64,000 nucleotides of DNA. It comes from an uncultured Paracoccaceae bacterium (GTDB lineage Bacteria > Pseudomonadota > Alphaproteobacteria > Rhodobacterales > Rhodobacteraceae). The position numbers and the translations under genes are program-made. The notes under the pieces were generated by a model. It had not been told where the DNA came from and did no database searches. It saw only the letters and a program-made list of their open reading frames with translations. The stretch spans positions 1-64,000 of the forward strand of contig CANNFU010000007.1 of assembly GCA_947503965.1 (NCBI GenBank), in the 5' to 3' direction. Positions 7,532 through 15,684 of the stretch are shown here, piece after piece. The stretch's first letter is position 1. The number at the start of each line of letters is the position of its first letter.

Positions 7532-8076
7532 GCGATCGCCTCTGCCGCCTGTCGCATTGCGCGGGGGTCGTCATGGGCGAGATGCCGGAACACGATGACT
7601 TTCTCGCCATCCACCACATCGCGGCGTTCTTCCATCGCACCAAGGCGAGATGCCAACCGCAACGACCGGTGGTTATCCGAAGCGATCAGCGAGATCAGCG
7701 GCTCCAGCCCTAGCGAACGCCCGGCCCATTCGCGCACGGCGCAGGCCGCTTCGAACGCATAGGATTTACCCTCGAACCCGTCGAACATGTGCCAGGCGAG
7801 TTCCGGCTGCGGCCATTCGATATGGTTGATGATCCCGACCCGACCCGTAGCCATGCCGGTCTTACGCTCGGCCACGGTGAAAAACCCGTAGCCATGCCAG
7901 TGCCAATGCCCGATCCCGGCAATGAACCCGCGCCATGCATCGCGTTCAGTCCCTTTGCCACCCACAGCCTCCATCCGCGCAGACCGGGTGACCCATGCGG
8001 TAAAGGCCGCAAGGTCCCGCTTCTGCGGGCCGCGCAATTCAAGGCGCGCCGTGGTGAGGGTGGGGGCAGGGGTCAT
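7528..8076 (-). CDS. GNAT family acetyltransferase, array copy 7
   Basis: This 182-residue GNAT protein starts MTPAPTLTTARLELRGPQKR. The consensus Trp-Pro-Gln-Pro-Glu-Leu-Ala-Trp is present. Motif A reads EGKSYAFEAACAVREWAG, so the central Gly of the Arg/Gln-x-x-Gly-x-Gly/Ala pyrophosphate loop is replaced by Ser. It ends with a longer basic and acidic tail (AHDDPRAMRQAAEAIA). It may be weakly active or may bind acetyl-CoA differently. It overlaps copy 6 by 4 nt and lies 3 nt after copy 8. Confidence 0.88.
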   Translation of the reverse strand: MTPAPTLTTARLELRGPQKRDLAAFTAWVTRSARMEAVGGKGTERDAWRGFIAGIGHWHWHGYGFFTVAERKTGMATGRVGIINHIEWPQPELAWHMFDGFEGKSYAFEAACAVREWAGRSLGLEPLISLIASDNHRSLRLASRLGAMEERRDVVDGEKVIVFRHLAHDDPRAMRQAAEAIA

Positions 8077-8079
8077 CGG

Positions 8080-8634
8080 TTACAGCCCTGCCACTGGTTT
8101 AGGATCGGCTGCGGTTGCCCGCGCGTCTTTCTCACGTGGCAATGCATAAACGTCGCGCGTCACGCCATCGGGGAATTGCGCACGGCGTGTGATGCTGCCG
8201 CCAAGGCGCTCTGCCAAGCGGCGAGCCGCCTTGTTTTCATCGCGCATATGCGTCTCAACGATTGGCCAGCCGAGCGTTTGGTAAGCAAACGCGATGACTG
8301 CTTTTGAGGCCTCGGTCGCAAAGCCGACGCCGCGCTGATCGGGCAAGAGCCACCATGTCAGTTCGGCACTTGGCCAGCCACGCGGATGAGACAGTCCACA
8401 GCCGCCGATCGCCTGATCGGTATCGCGGCGCACGATGATCCATTTCCCAAAGCCACGCAGCGCCCAATGACCAATATCCGTGGCCAACACGCGAAAGGCC
8501 TGATCAGGACGCAACGGCCCACCATAATTCCCCGACCCAACGGCATCCGCAAAAAAGGTCTGATAGACGGCAAAGTCCTCAGCCTGCGGGGCGCGTAAAC
8601 GTAACCGTTCTGTCATGAGAGCGGGGATGGTCAT
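8080..8634 (-). CDS. GNAT family acetyltransferase, array copy 8
   Basis: This 184-residue GNAT protein is the first of the array after ffh. It starts MTIPALMTERLRLRAPQAED and has NYGGPLRPDQAFRVLATDIG, motif A QRGVGFATEASKAVIAFAYQ and a diverged end (THMRDENKAARRLAERLGGS) with an Ala/Lys-rich tail. The start overlaps the ffh stop in an ATGA junction, so it is translated from the same message as the SRP protein. Confidence 0.9.
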   Translation of the reverse strand: MTIPALMTERLRLRAPQAEDFAVYQTFFADAVGSGNYGGPLRPDQAFRVLATDIGHWALRGFGKWIIVRRDTDQAIGGCGLSHPRGWPSAELTWWLLPDQRGVGFATEASKAVIAFAYQTLGWPIVETHMRDENKAARRLAERLGGSITRRAQFPDGVTRDVYALPREKDARATAADPKPVAGL

Positions 8635-10121
8635 TTCTTCTTTCCAAACCCTGACAGACCGGGGGGCAGTTGCATGCCGCCGCCGCCCAGTCCGGGCAGA
8701 CCGCCGGGCATCTTGCCTTGCAGTTCCTTCGCGGCTTTCGCCATCGCCTCGGGGTCGTTCATGTCGGGCATGCCGCCGCCCTTGCCGAACATGCCCTTCA
8801 TGGCCTGTTTCAGCATGCCCCCCTTGCCCATCTTCTTCATCATGCCCGCCATCTGCTTGTGCTGTTTCACAAGGCGGTTGAGTTCGGACACTTCCAGACC
8901 GGCCCCTTTGGCGATGCGTTTCTTGCGGGAGGCGGCGAGCAGATCGGGGTTCGCCCGTTCGGCCTTGGTCATCGAATTGATCAGGGCGATCTGGCGTTTC
9001 AGGATGCTGTCATCGAACCCCGCCTGATCCATCTGTTTGGCCATTTTCGCGGCCCCGGGCATCATGCCCATCATCCCTTCCATGCCGCCCATCTTCATCA
9101 TCTGTTCCAGCTGCATTTTCAGGTCATTCATGTTGAAACGGCCCTTCTGGAACCGCTTCATCATGCGCTCGGCCTGTTCGGCCTCGATCGTTTCCTGCGC
9201 CTTTTCGACAAGGGCCACGATATCGCCCATGCCAAGGATACGGCCCGCGATCCGTTCCGGCTCGAACGTCTCAATCGCGTCCATCTTTTCGCCCAGACCG
9301 ACAAAGCGGATCGGTTTGCCCGTGATGGCGCGCATTGACAGGGCCGCACCGCCGCGCCCGTCCCCGTCCATCCGGGTCAGGACAACGCCGGTCACACCGA
9401 TCTTGTCGTCAAATTCCTGCGCGACATTCACCGCATCCTGACCGGTCAGGCCATCGACGACCAGTAGTGTTTCACGCGGGTTGGCGACATCACGCACCTC
9501 GGCGGCCTGCGCGATCAGTTCCTGATCGATGTGCAAGCGGCCCGCAGTGTCGAGCATATAGACATCATAGCCACCAAGGCTGGCCTGCGTCTTGGCCCGC
9601 TTGGCGATCTGCACCGGCGTTTCACCGGGAACAATCGGCAGGGTATCCACGCCGATCTGCCCACCGAGAATCGCCAATTGCTCCATCGCGGCAGGGCGGT
9701 TGGTGTCGAGCGAGGCCATCAGCACCCGCTTGCCCTCACGCTCTTTCAGCCGCTTGGCAAGCTTCGCGGTTGTCGTCGTCTTACCCGAGCCTTGCAGACC
9801 GACCATCAGGATCGGGGCAGGGGGGTTGTCGATCTTCAGCGCGCCGGGATCGGCATCGCCGGTCAGCACATGTTTCAGCTCATCATGGACGATCTTGACG
9901 ACCTGCTGGCCGGGGGTAATGGATTTGGTGACCGCCTGACCGGTCGCCTTGTCCTGCACGGCCTTCACGAAATCACGGGCGACGGGCAGGGATACGTCGG
10001 CCTCCAGCAAGGCCACCCGCACCTCGCGCAGGGCGGTCTTGACATCATCCTCTGACAGCGCACCCTGCTTGGTCAGCTTGTCGAAAACACCAGACAGGCG
10101 TTCGGATAGATTTTCAAACAT
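8631..10121 (-). CDS. ffh: Signal recognition particle protein Ffh (SRP54)
   Basis: Ffh binds 4.5S RNA and signal peptides and delivers ribosomes to FtsY at the membrane. The 496 residues show the N domain, the GTPase G domain with P-loop GLQGSGKTTTTAK (108-120), LDTNRPAAMEQL, LDTAGR and TRMDGDGRGGAAL, and a Met-rich M domain (MMKMGGMEGMMGMMPGAAKM). The tail is Gly/Met-rich (MPGGLPGLGGGGMQLPPGL). It is the first gene of the long operon that continues into the GNAT array and the ribosomal genes. Confidence 0.98.
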   Translation of the reverse strand: MFENLSERLSGVFDKLTKQGALSEDDVKTALREVRVALLEADVSLPVARDFVKAVQDKATGQAVTKSITPGQQVVKIVHDELKHVLTGDADPGALKIDNPPAPILMVGLQGSGKTTTTAKLAKRLKEREGKRVLMASLDTNRPAAMEQLAILGGQIGVDTLPIVPGETPVQIAKRAKTQASLGGYDVYMLDTAGRLHIDQELIAQAAEVRDVANPRETLLVVDGLTGQDAVNVAQEFDDKIGVTGVVLTRMDGDGRGGAALSMRAITGKPIRFVGLGEKMDAIETFEPERIAGRILGMGDIVALVEKAQETIEAEQAERMMKRFQKGRFNMNDLKMQLEQMMKMGGMEGMMGMMPGAAKMAKQMDQAGFDDSILKRQIALINSMTKAERANPDLLAASRKKRIAKGAGLEVSELNRLVKQHKQMAGMMKKMGKGGMLKQAMKGMFGKGGGMPDMNDPEAMAKAAKELQGKMPGGLPGLGGGGMQLPPGLSGFGKKK

Positions 10122-10275
10122 CGGCCAGGGCCCTCATGTCGTTTCGGTTACCGGGCCTATATAAGAACCCAAGGCAAAAAGCAGTAGCGCCCCCGTGGGC
10201 GCGACGCGCTGACGGAGGGCGATCCCCTGATGTCGGGGACCGGAAAGCTGACGCTATCCGGGTGTTGAGGGGCGT
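10122..10275 (-). promoter_or_regulatory. Upstream region of ffh with GC-rich hairpins
   Basis: This 154-nt gap holds the likely ffh promoter. On the minus strand a TTATATAGG element lies about 40 nt before the start codon and could be the -10 box, but no clear -35 is visible. Two short GC stems (CGCCC/GGGCG near 10190 and CCCC/GGGG near 10225-10242) lie upstream and could end transcription from the preceding membrane-protein genes. Confidence 0.35.
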
Positions 10276-10803
10276 TTACGCCTGTCGCTGGTTTGAGTCA
10301 ACATCGATGGACAGCCACGCATTGATGGTGTTGGCAATCCCGATAATTCCACTTTCGCTCCCGCGAGCGCCTGGTACTTTGTAAATCTCAGGAGGGTCTT
10401 CGGAAGACAATATCAATACCAGGCTCGGGACGGGCTTGCCGTATGAAACCGCGTGTCTCAGCATCGCCTTGGCGTCGATTGAATCCCAAACATTTGCCTC
10501 AATCAGATTGTGAAGATCAAACATTCTGGCGTCAGTCTTCAACAGAGTTCGTCGTGTAATCGTAATGGTGTTGTCAGCTTGGTTGAATGTCAAATTCACC
10601 AAATCAACCCACTCTTCCGGCTTAAGTATCCACAAGACGACACATAGCGAGAACATAATAAAGGCTGATAGAATGTCGCCCGTCGACAACGCGTAGATGA
10701 ATGCACCGAGAAACGTCATGGTAAGGGTAGCCAAGCCCAAGAAGACTGGCCACGGAAACGCGCGTAGATGAAGTTTTTGTGGGCTATGCTCGACGACATA
10801 CAT
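10276..10803 (-). CDS. Uncharacterised membrane protein, paralogue of the next gene
   Basis: This is a 175-residue protein of unknown function. Two closely spaced membrane segments lie at about residues 18-60 (VFLGLATLTMTFLGAFIYAL, then ILSAFIMFSLCVVLWIL). They are followed by a soluble part with FNQADNTITITRRTLLKTDA and the end IIGIANTINAWLSID. The layout matches the protein encoded at 10828-11316: an opening LHLRAFPW against LILRSVPW, two membrane helices, a beta-rich middle and an Ala-x-x-Ile-Asn-x-Trp-Leu end. The two genes are probably a tandem duplication. No function can be named. Confidence 0.65.
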   Translation of the reverse strand: MYVVEHSPQKLHLRAFPWPVFLGLATLTMTFLGAFIYALSTGDILSAFIMFSLCVVLWILKPEEWVDLVNLTFNQADNTITITRRTLLKTDARMFDLHNLIEANVWDSIDAKAMLRHAVSYGKPVPSLVLILSSEDPPEIYKVPGARGSESGIIGIANTINAWLSIDVDSNQRQA

Positions 10804-10827
10804 AGGCTTGAGCGTATTTGTGGATGA

Positions 10828-11316
10828 TCATTGCTTCAACCAGTTGTTGATTGCATCCGCTGCCTTCAGCGCACTATTTCCATCGGAAAACACCTCGGTG
10901 ACTGGATGGGTGCCCGCATCCATCCCGCCCTCCAGCACCAGCGCGACCCGAAAGGTGAGCGCGGTGTCGTTTTTTGACCCTGATCCGGCGGCGCTTTGTT
11001 GTTGCACAATGGCGTTTCGTAGATGGGTCAGATCGTGTCGTACCTTGTGGCGGCCAAAGACGGTTGCATGGCGCAACTCTATCTGGTTGCGGCTGCGATC
11101 AAGGATCAGATCGTCGCGACGCACGAAAAGTGCAAAAAACACACCGACAAAGAGTGCCGACAGCAGCATGACAGTACCAAAGAGATATTCCGTCTGCAGA
11201 AATCCGGTCAGGCTCGCCGCCGACAATCCCAGAATTGCCCCAGACAAGACTATGCCGATAACCCAAGGGACACTGCGCAGGATTAACTGGTCGGGTGTGT
11301 TGCGGACAATCTTCAT
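10828..11316 (-). CDS. Uncharacterised membrane protein, paralogue of the previous gene
   Basis: This is a 162-residue protein of unknown function. It opens MKIVRNTPDQLILRSVPWVI and has two hydrophobic segments at about residues 18-62. A soluble domain follows (DDLILDRSRNQIELRHATVF, with a later DLTHLRNAIVQQQ), and it ends AADAINNWLKQ. The shared plan with the neighbouring 175-residue protein suggests a family of small two-helix proteins with a cytoplasmic beta-rich domain, perhaps PH-like. That fold suggestion is inference. Confidence 0.65.
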   Translation of the reverse strand: MKIVRNTPDQLILRSVPWVIGIVLSGAILGLSAASLTGFLQTEYLFGTVMLLSALFVGVFFALFVRRDDLILDRSRNQIELRHATVFGRHKVRHDLTHLRNAIVQQQSAAGSGSKNDTALTFRVALVLEGGMDAGTHPVTEVFSDGNSALKAADAINNWLKQ

Positions 11317-11339
11317 TACGCAGCCTTAGGCGGGTTGGA

Positions 11340-11696
11340 TCAGCGGATCAACTGCAGTGGTTGCGCGCGATAGACCCATGCCACCACGCCGCAGCCCGCC
11401 ATCAGCACCAGCATATGCCAATAGGGCGGGCCGACCCAGATCAGAAGCGCGCTCAGCCCCACACACATCGTGCCCAACAGCAAAAGCCCGGCAAACCCCT
11501 CGACCCCGCGTTTCCACAACAGCAACGCGCCGATCACCTCCACCGACCCGGTGATATAGCGGGGAAACTGGCCAAACCCGATCGCCTCGTAAATCGCGAC
11601 ATCGACGTGATAGCCCAGCAGCTTGCGCAGGCCGAAGTAAAGAAACGCCACCGTCAGCGCGGCGCGAATGAATGTGATGAACTGTTGCTGTGCCAT
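11340..11696 (-). CDS. DoxX-like small membrane protein
   Basis: This protein of about 118 residues is almost entirely hydrophobic, with four predicted membrane helices. It has a pattern typical of DoxX-like proteins: AFLYFGLRKLLGYHVDVAIY early, then RYITGSVEVIGALLLWK and a last helix before RAQPLQLIR. The ATG at 11696 is chosen because it gives a proper first helix. A TTG 19 codons upstream is possible. DoxX relatives are linked to oxidoreductase and sulfur or redox functions, but none is implied by the neighbours here. Confidence 0.65.
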   Translation of the reverse strand: MAQQQFITFIRAALTVAFLYFGLRKLLGYHVDVAIYEAIGFGQFPRYITGSVEVIGALLLWKRGVEGFAGLLLLGTMCVGLSALLIWVGPPYWHMLVLMAGCGVVAWVYRAQPLQLIR

Positions 11697-11814
11697 CCAC
11701 CAGAAATAGGGCAATTTTTGCAAAGTCACCCACCCTGTGGATCGGCCTTTCAAAGCGGGTGCCTTGGTCTATGCTGACGTCAGCCCTCATGACCCCCAAA
11801 AGGTGTTCTTTCCC

Positions 11815-12969
11815 ATGCGCTTTGGCTCGACTTTCTCGAAATGTGCCCTCGCCTTTGGTTTGCTCACGTTTGCAGTGTCGGTGCAGGCCGATCAGCCGGA
11901 ATTGCCGGATTGCGCGAATGCGCCTCGCGAAAACGGGCCGAATTTCGCGTCCGGCCCGGATTGCACATTCAGTTGGGTGGAAAACAACCGGCTGCAGACG
12001 GTGATATGGACGCAGGTCGCGGACGACTTTGAACCCGCTGTGCTGGACAGGAACGAAGCGGGTGTTCCGGTATTGCAGTCCAGCTGGTTGCCCGAATTGA
12101 TTGATGTGGATCAGGATGGCTGGCTTGATCTGGTCAGTTTCACGCGCGTGGGCATGGTGAATGGGACGTTTGATGTCTTCCTATACAATCCCGAGACCGC
12201 GACTTTCGACCAATCCGCCACGCTCTATGGTCATACATTGCTCAGGGATCTCGATGGGTTCATCGTGTCGTTGGGGCGCAATGGTCCCGGGGCAATCTAT
12301 CAGTTTCACTCGGCGGACCGGCAGCTGGCGTTCCAGTTCGAGATTGATCCTTACGCGCGGCGCGGCAAAGACATGGGATGCGACATTGCCGTCGGTGAAG
12401 GCGGTGATCCTTGGCCTGCCGAAGAAATCGACCTGACCGCCCTGTCTTTTGACCCCGCCATCCTTGTCCATTATTGCAATCCCGGTGACGATCCCGATCA
12501 GCCAGGTCGGGCAGTATCATTGGGTGAAGAAGCAGCTCAGATCGAAGACGTCTCCGCCAACACACTGTTCCATTGCAGGTTCCAGGGTGGCACACATACC
12601 GTGACCATCACACAGAATGCGGACGGCTTGCGTTACGCCTATGGTCCTTTGAACGGCACACCGGAACTGGTCATGGAACGCACCTATGATGAGATTGCGA
12701 TTTTCTCCGATAACGGCGCAGGGCCCAGCCGCTTTGGCGAAATTGCGTTTACCAATGGTGCCTATGAATATGTTGCATTCTACGCCTATGAACTCTTTGA
12801 CGCAGACGGCGTAATGATTCAGAGCGGGGACAACCCCCTTTACCCCAACGATACGTTTATGCGTGGTCTGGTCGTCTACAAAGACAACGACGTCGCCAAC
12901 CCGGTTTTCCGCAGAAACTGCGATCTTGACCAGTCTTTCGACAACATCCTCGGATTTGATCGGCCATGA
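11815..12969 (+). CDS. Secreted protein of unknown function with an FG-GAP/VCBS-like segment
   Basis: This 384-residue protein starts with a signal peptide (MRFGSTFSKCALAFGLLTFA, cleavage likely after SVQA). The mature part is acidic. It contains LIDVDQDGWLDLVSFTRVGM, which looks like one FG-GAP/VCBS repeat with a calcium-binding DxDxDGxxD-type loop, and several later cysteines. An in-frame ATG 26 codons upstream would bury the signal peptide, so it is rejected. The gene overlaps the following methyltransferase by 4 nt. The function is unknown. Confidence 0.7.
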   Translation: MRFGSTFSKCALAFGLLTFAVSVQADQPELPDCANAPRENGPNFASGPDCTFSWVENNRLQTVIWTQVADDFEPAVLDRNEAGVPVLQSSWLPELIDVDQDGWLDLVSFTRVGMVNGTFDVFLYNPETATFDQSATLYGHTLLRDLDGFIVSLGRNGPGAIYQFHSADRQLAFQFEIDPYARRGKDMGCDIAVGEGGDPWPAEEIDLTALSFDPAILVHYCNPGDDPDQPGRAVSLGEEAAQIEDVSANTLFHCRFQGGTHTVTITQNADGLRYAYGPLNGTPELVMERTYDEIAIFSDNGAGPSRFGEIAFTNGAYEYVAFYAYELFDADGVMIQSGDNPLYPNDTFMRGLVVYKDNDVANPVFRRNCDLDQSFDNILGFDRP

Positions 12970-13718
12970 CCCAGCGCGACCCTGACGAAAACGGCTGGGC
13001 CAGTTCGGCACCCATCTGGATCGCGCGCAGTCAGGATGGTGGTGACTTCTCACGCGAACATGTCCTGGATGGGCCCATGCTGGCGCGTGCATATGCGACA
13101 GGCGGCGGTCACGCGCTTGATGTGGGTTGTGGCGAGGGGCGGTTTTGCAGAATGCTGGCGGCAAAGGGGTTTCAGACGACGGGCCTTGATCCGGTCCCGG
13201 CGATGCTGGATGCCGCAAGGGCGCAGGACCCGGATGGGACTTATGTTCAATGCTTCGCTGAAAGACTGCCATTTGCAGACGCATCATTCGATCTGGTGGT
13301 CAGCTACCTGTCGCTGATCGACATCGACGATACCGAAACCGCTATCGCTGAAATGGCGCGCGTCCTGAAACCCGGCGGATGTATTCTGGTTGCCAACCTT
13401 TCGAGCTTTGCGACCTCCAGTTCGAATTTCGGGCGGAGGACCTGCGCGGAAACCGGAGAAGAACTGCGCCCCTTGGGATACTATCTGCGCGAGGAGAAAC
13501 TGTGGTTTGCGTGGGACGGCTTGCGCATCCAGAACTGGCACCGGCCGTTGTCACGCTACATGCAATGGTTCCTCGCGCAAGGTCTGACCCTCACGCATTT
13601 CGATGAACCGCAACCAACCGGTGGCCCATCAGATAGAATCGCAGCCTATGAAAAGATGCCCTATCTGATGATGATGGAATGGCAGAAACCGCCTAAAGCC
13701 CCACGAAATACCGGATGA
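12966..13718 (+). CDS. Class I SAM-dependent methyltransferase
   Basis: This 250-residue protein has the Methyltransf_11 pattern. The SAM-binding motif I is ALDVGCGEGR (50-59), followed by TGLDPVPAMLDAAR, the segment LPFADASFDLVVSYLSLIDI and the post-motif EMARVLKPGG. The substrate is unknown. The start overlaps the upstream secreted-protein gene by 4 nt. The last 26 nt overlap the convergent gltS gene. It resembles generic UbiE/SmtA-like enzymes, without enough features to name a pathway. Confidence 0.85.
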   Translation: MTQRDPDENGWASSAPIWIARSQDGGDFSREHVLDGPMLARAYATGGGHALDVGCGEGRFCRMLAAKGFQTTGLDPVPAMLDAARAQDPDGTYVQCFAERLPFADASFDLVVSYLSLIDIDDTETAIAEMARVLKPGGCILVANLSSFATSSSNFGRRTCAETGEELRPLGYYLREEKLWFAWDGLRIQNWHRPLSRYMQWFLAQGLTLTHFDEPQPTGGPSDRIAAYEKMPYLMMMEWQKPPKAPRNTG

Positions 13719-14934
13719 CAAACGCATTGGCGAGATCGACAAAAAATGCCGAAACCAGTGGCAGCACGATAAAGGCCAGCGGTGCCGCACCATAGCGTTT
13801 CGTGACGGCGGACATGTTGGCGATCGCAGTAGGCGTCGCGCCCAGGGCAAATCCGGCAAATCCGGAACTCAGCACCGCTGCGGTATAGGTGCGGCCCACC
13901 GCCCGAAAGACCACCAACAGAATGAACGCAACCGTCATGATGACCTGCAGGCCCAGCACGACCAGCAACGGACCACCCAGATCGGCGAGGGTCCATAACT
14001 GCATGCTCATCAGTGACATCGCCAGAAAGATCGACAGGCTGTAATCCGACAACACCGCCAGCGCTCGGCTACCGGTCGGCCATGTGATCCACGGGATGAT
14101 ATAGGGCACCGTGTTCGACATGATGATCCCCACCAGCAGACAGGGCACGAACAGGGGCAATTGCAGCCCGACCTCCAGAATGATCTGATGCGCAATGAAG
14201 CCCAGAAAGATCGCGACATGCGCGGCCAAGGTGGCGCGCATCAGGCTGATGTGGTTGACCACATCGGCAGGTTCGCCTTCCTCTTCGAACTCCAGACCAA
14301 CAACGGGCGGTGCATCATGCGGCCCTTCCAACCCGTTGCTGTCGATCAGCCGTTTGGCAATCGGGCCGCCGATCAGGGCCGCCAGAACCAAACCAAGGGT
14401 CGCAACCGCGATTCCTACTTCGTCGGCAGCGGCAAACCCGGTGGCCGCCTCAACCTCTGGCCCCCAGGCAATCGCGGTGCCGTGCCCGCCAATCAGTGAC
14501 GCTGAACCCAACAGCACCGCCAGCGGGGTCGGCAGATCGAACAGCATCACACCGATCAGCCCGACCATGTTTTGCAGCACCATGAACCCCAATGTCAGGG
14601 CCAGCAGAACAACCAACAGCCTGCCACCCTTGAACAAATCCGCGATGCGGGCGTTCAGGCCAATGGTCGAAAAGAACAGCACCAGCAGATAATCCCGCAC
14701 TGCCAGATCAAAGGTGATCTGGCGGCCCGTCAGCCAGAAGAACGCCCAGATGATCAACGCAACCGCAATGCCGCCGGACACGGGTTCGGGGATGTTGTAG
14801 TTGCGCAGAAATCCCACACTGCGGGTCAGAAAGGCCCCCAGGAAGAACACGATCATACCCAAGGTCACGGCGATAAAGGCCGGAACAACGATCTCCATGG
14901 TGATATCCTGAAGCTGCTGCGACAGGGGGTTCAT
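13693..14934 (-). CDS. gltS: Sodium/glutamate symporter
   Basis: GltS imports glutamate with Na+ across the inner membrane. The protein (413 residues, about 400 in the family) shows the GltS signatures YNIPEPVSGGIAVALIIWAF near the N-terminus, GLNARIADLFKGGRLLVVLL, and the two inverted-repeat substrate loops GSASLIGGHGTAIAWGPEVE and GFAGFALGATPTAIANMSAV. Ten or more hydrophobic helices are evident. The ATG at 14934, next to an AGAGG site, is preferred over one eight codons upstream. It is convergent with the methyltransferase gene. Confidence 0.92.
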   Translation of the reverse strand: MNPLSQQLQDITMEIVVPAFIAVTLGMIVFFLGAFLTRSVGFLRNYNIPEPVSGGIAVALIIWAFFWLTGRQITFDLAVRDYLLVLFFSTIGLNARIADLFKGGRLLVVLLALTLGFMVLQNMVGLIGVMLFDLPTPLAVLLGSASLIGGHGTAIAWGPEVEAATGFAAADEVGIAVATLGLVLAALIGGPIAKRLIDSNGLEGPHDAPPVVGLEFEEEGEPADVVNHISLMRATLAAHVAIFLGFIAHQIILEVGLQLPLFVPCLLVGIIMSNTVPYIIPWITWPTGSRALAVLSDYSLSIFLAMSLMSMQLWTLADLGGPLLVVLGLQVIMTVAFILLVVFRAVGRTYTAAVLSSGFAGFALGATPTAIANMSAVTKRYGAAPLAFIVLPLVSAFFVDLANAFVIRYFVGL

Positions 14935-15036
14935 GACCTCTGCGTCAGCAATCGGCAAGGGGCGAAATGGACGTCACATCGCACCTTGCCGCGGTCAGGT
15001 CAGGAGGGGGCAGTGCCGCAAGATCGACACTGCGCC

Positions 15037-15573
15037 TCAGGCGGCTTTTGCGACCATATCATTGGCCTTGTGCACTGTGATATCGGTGATGCCGATAAAC
15101 CGCAGCACCTGCCGCAGATGCGGCGTGGCATGGTCCATTTCGCTGTCCACTGGGACACCGCCAGCGGCCACAGCAACAACGGCACGCTTGCCTTCCAGCA
15201 GCCCAACGGGGCCATTCTCTGTATAGGCAAATGTCACTTTTGGCCGGGCGATTAGATCAATCCAGGCCTTCAGCGATGCAGGCATGCCGAAATTGTACAT
15301 CGGCATCCCGATCACGATGACATCGGCGGCCATCAACTCCTTTATCAATTCGTCCGACAATGCCAGCGATGCGCGTTCATTGTCGGTCCGGTCGGTCTCG
15401 GGCACCATCCTTGCATTGATCCAGGTTTCGTCGATCAGCGGCAGCGGGGTTGCAGCAAGATCACGGGTGATGACATCAACCGGCCCCATCTCCGCGATCA
15501 GCTGGGCCGTGGCGGCGCGGGACAGCGAACCTGTCATTGCGCCGGATGCATTGATGTGAAGAACTTTTGTCAT
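15037..15573 (-). CDS. azoR: FMN-dependent NADH-azoreductase
   Basis: AzoR is a flavodoxin-fold FMN enzyme that reduces quinones and azo compounds with NADH. The 178 residues include the FMN-phosphate segment INASGAMTGSLSRAATAQL, the flavin-contact motif PMYNFGMPASLKAWIDLIAR, and VAAGGVPVDSEMDH near the end. It is somewhat shorter than the ~200 residues of E. coli AzoR. It is divergent from a LysR regulator gene 111 nt away, a usual arrangement for a regulator and its target. Confidence 0.88.
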   Translation of the reverse strand: MTKVLHINASGAMTGSLSRAATAQLIAEMGPVDVITRDLAATPLPLIDETWINARMVPETDRTDNERASLALSDELIKELMAADVIVIGMPMYNFGMPASLKAWIDLIARPKVTFAYTENGPVGLLEGKRAVVAVAAGGVPVDSEMDHATPHLRQVLRFIGITDITVHKANDMVAKAA

Positions 15574-15684
15574 GGCATGCTCCTTGAGCGATGTGTTCAG
15601 TCATGGCACCTATATTGTTTATTGCATTCACGAACGAAATAGCCCAATTTCAACAGTACATGTTTGCAAACGCACAGGTCGCTC

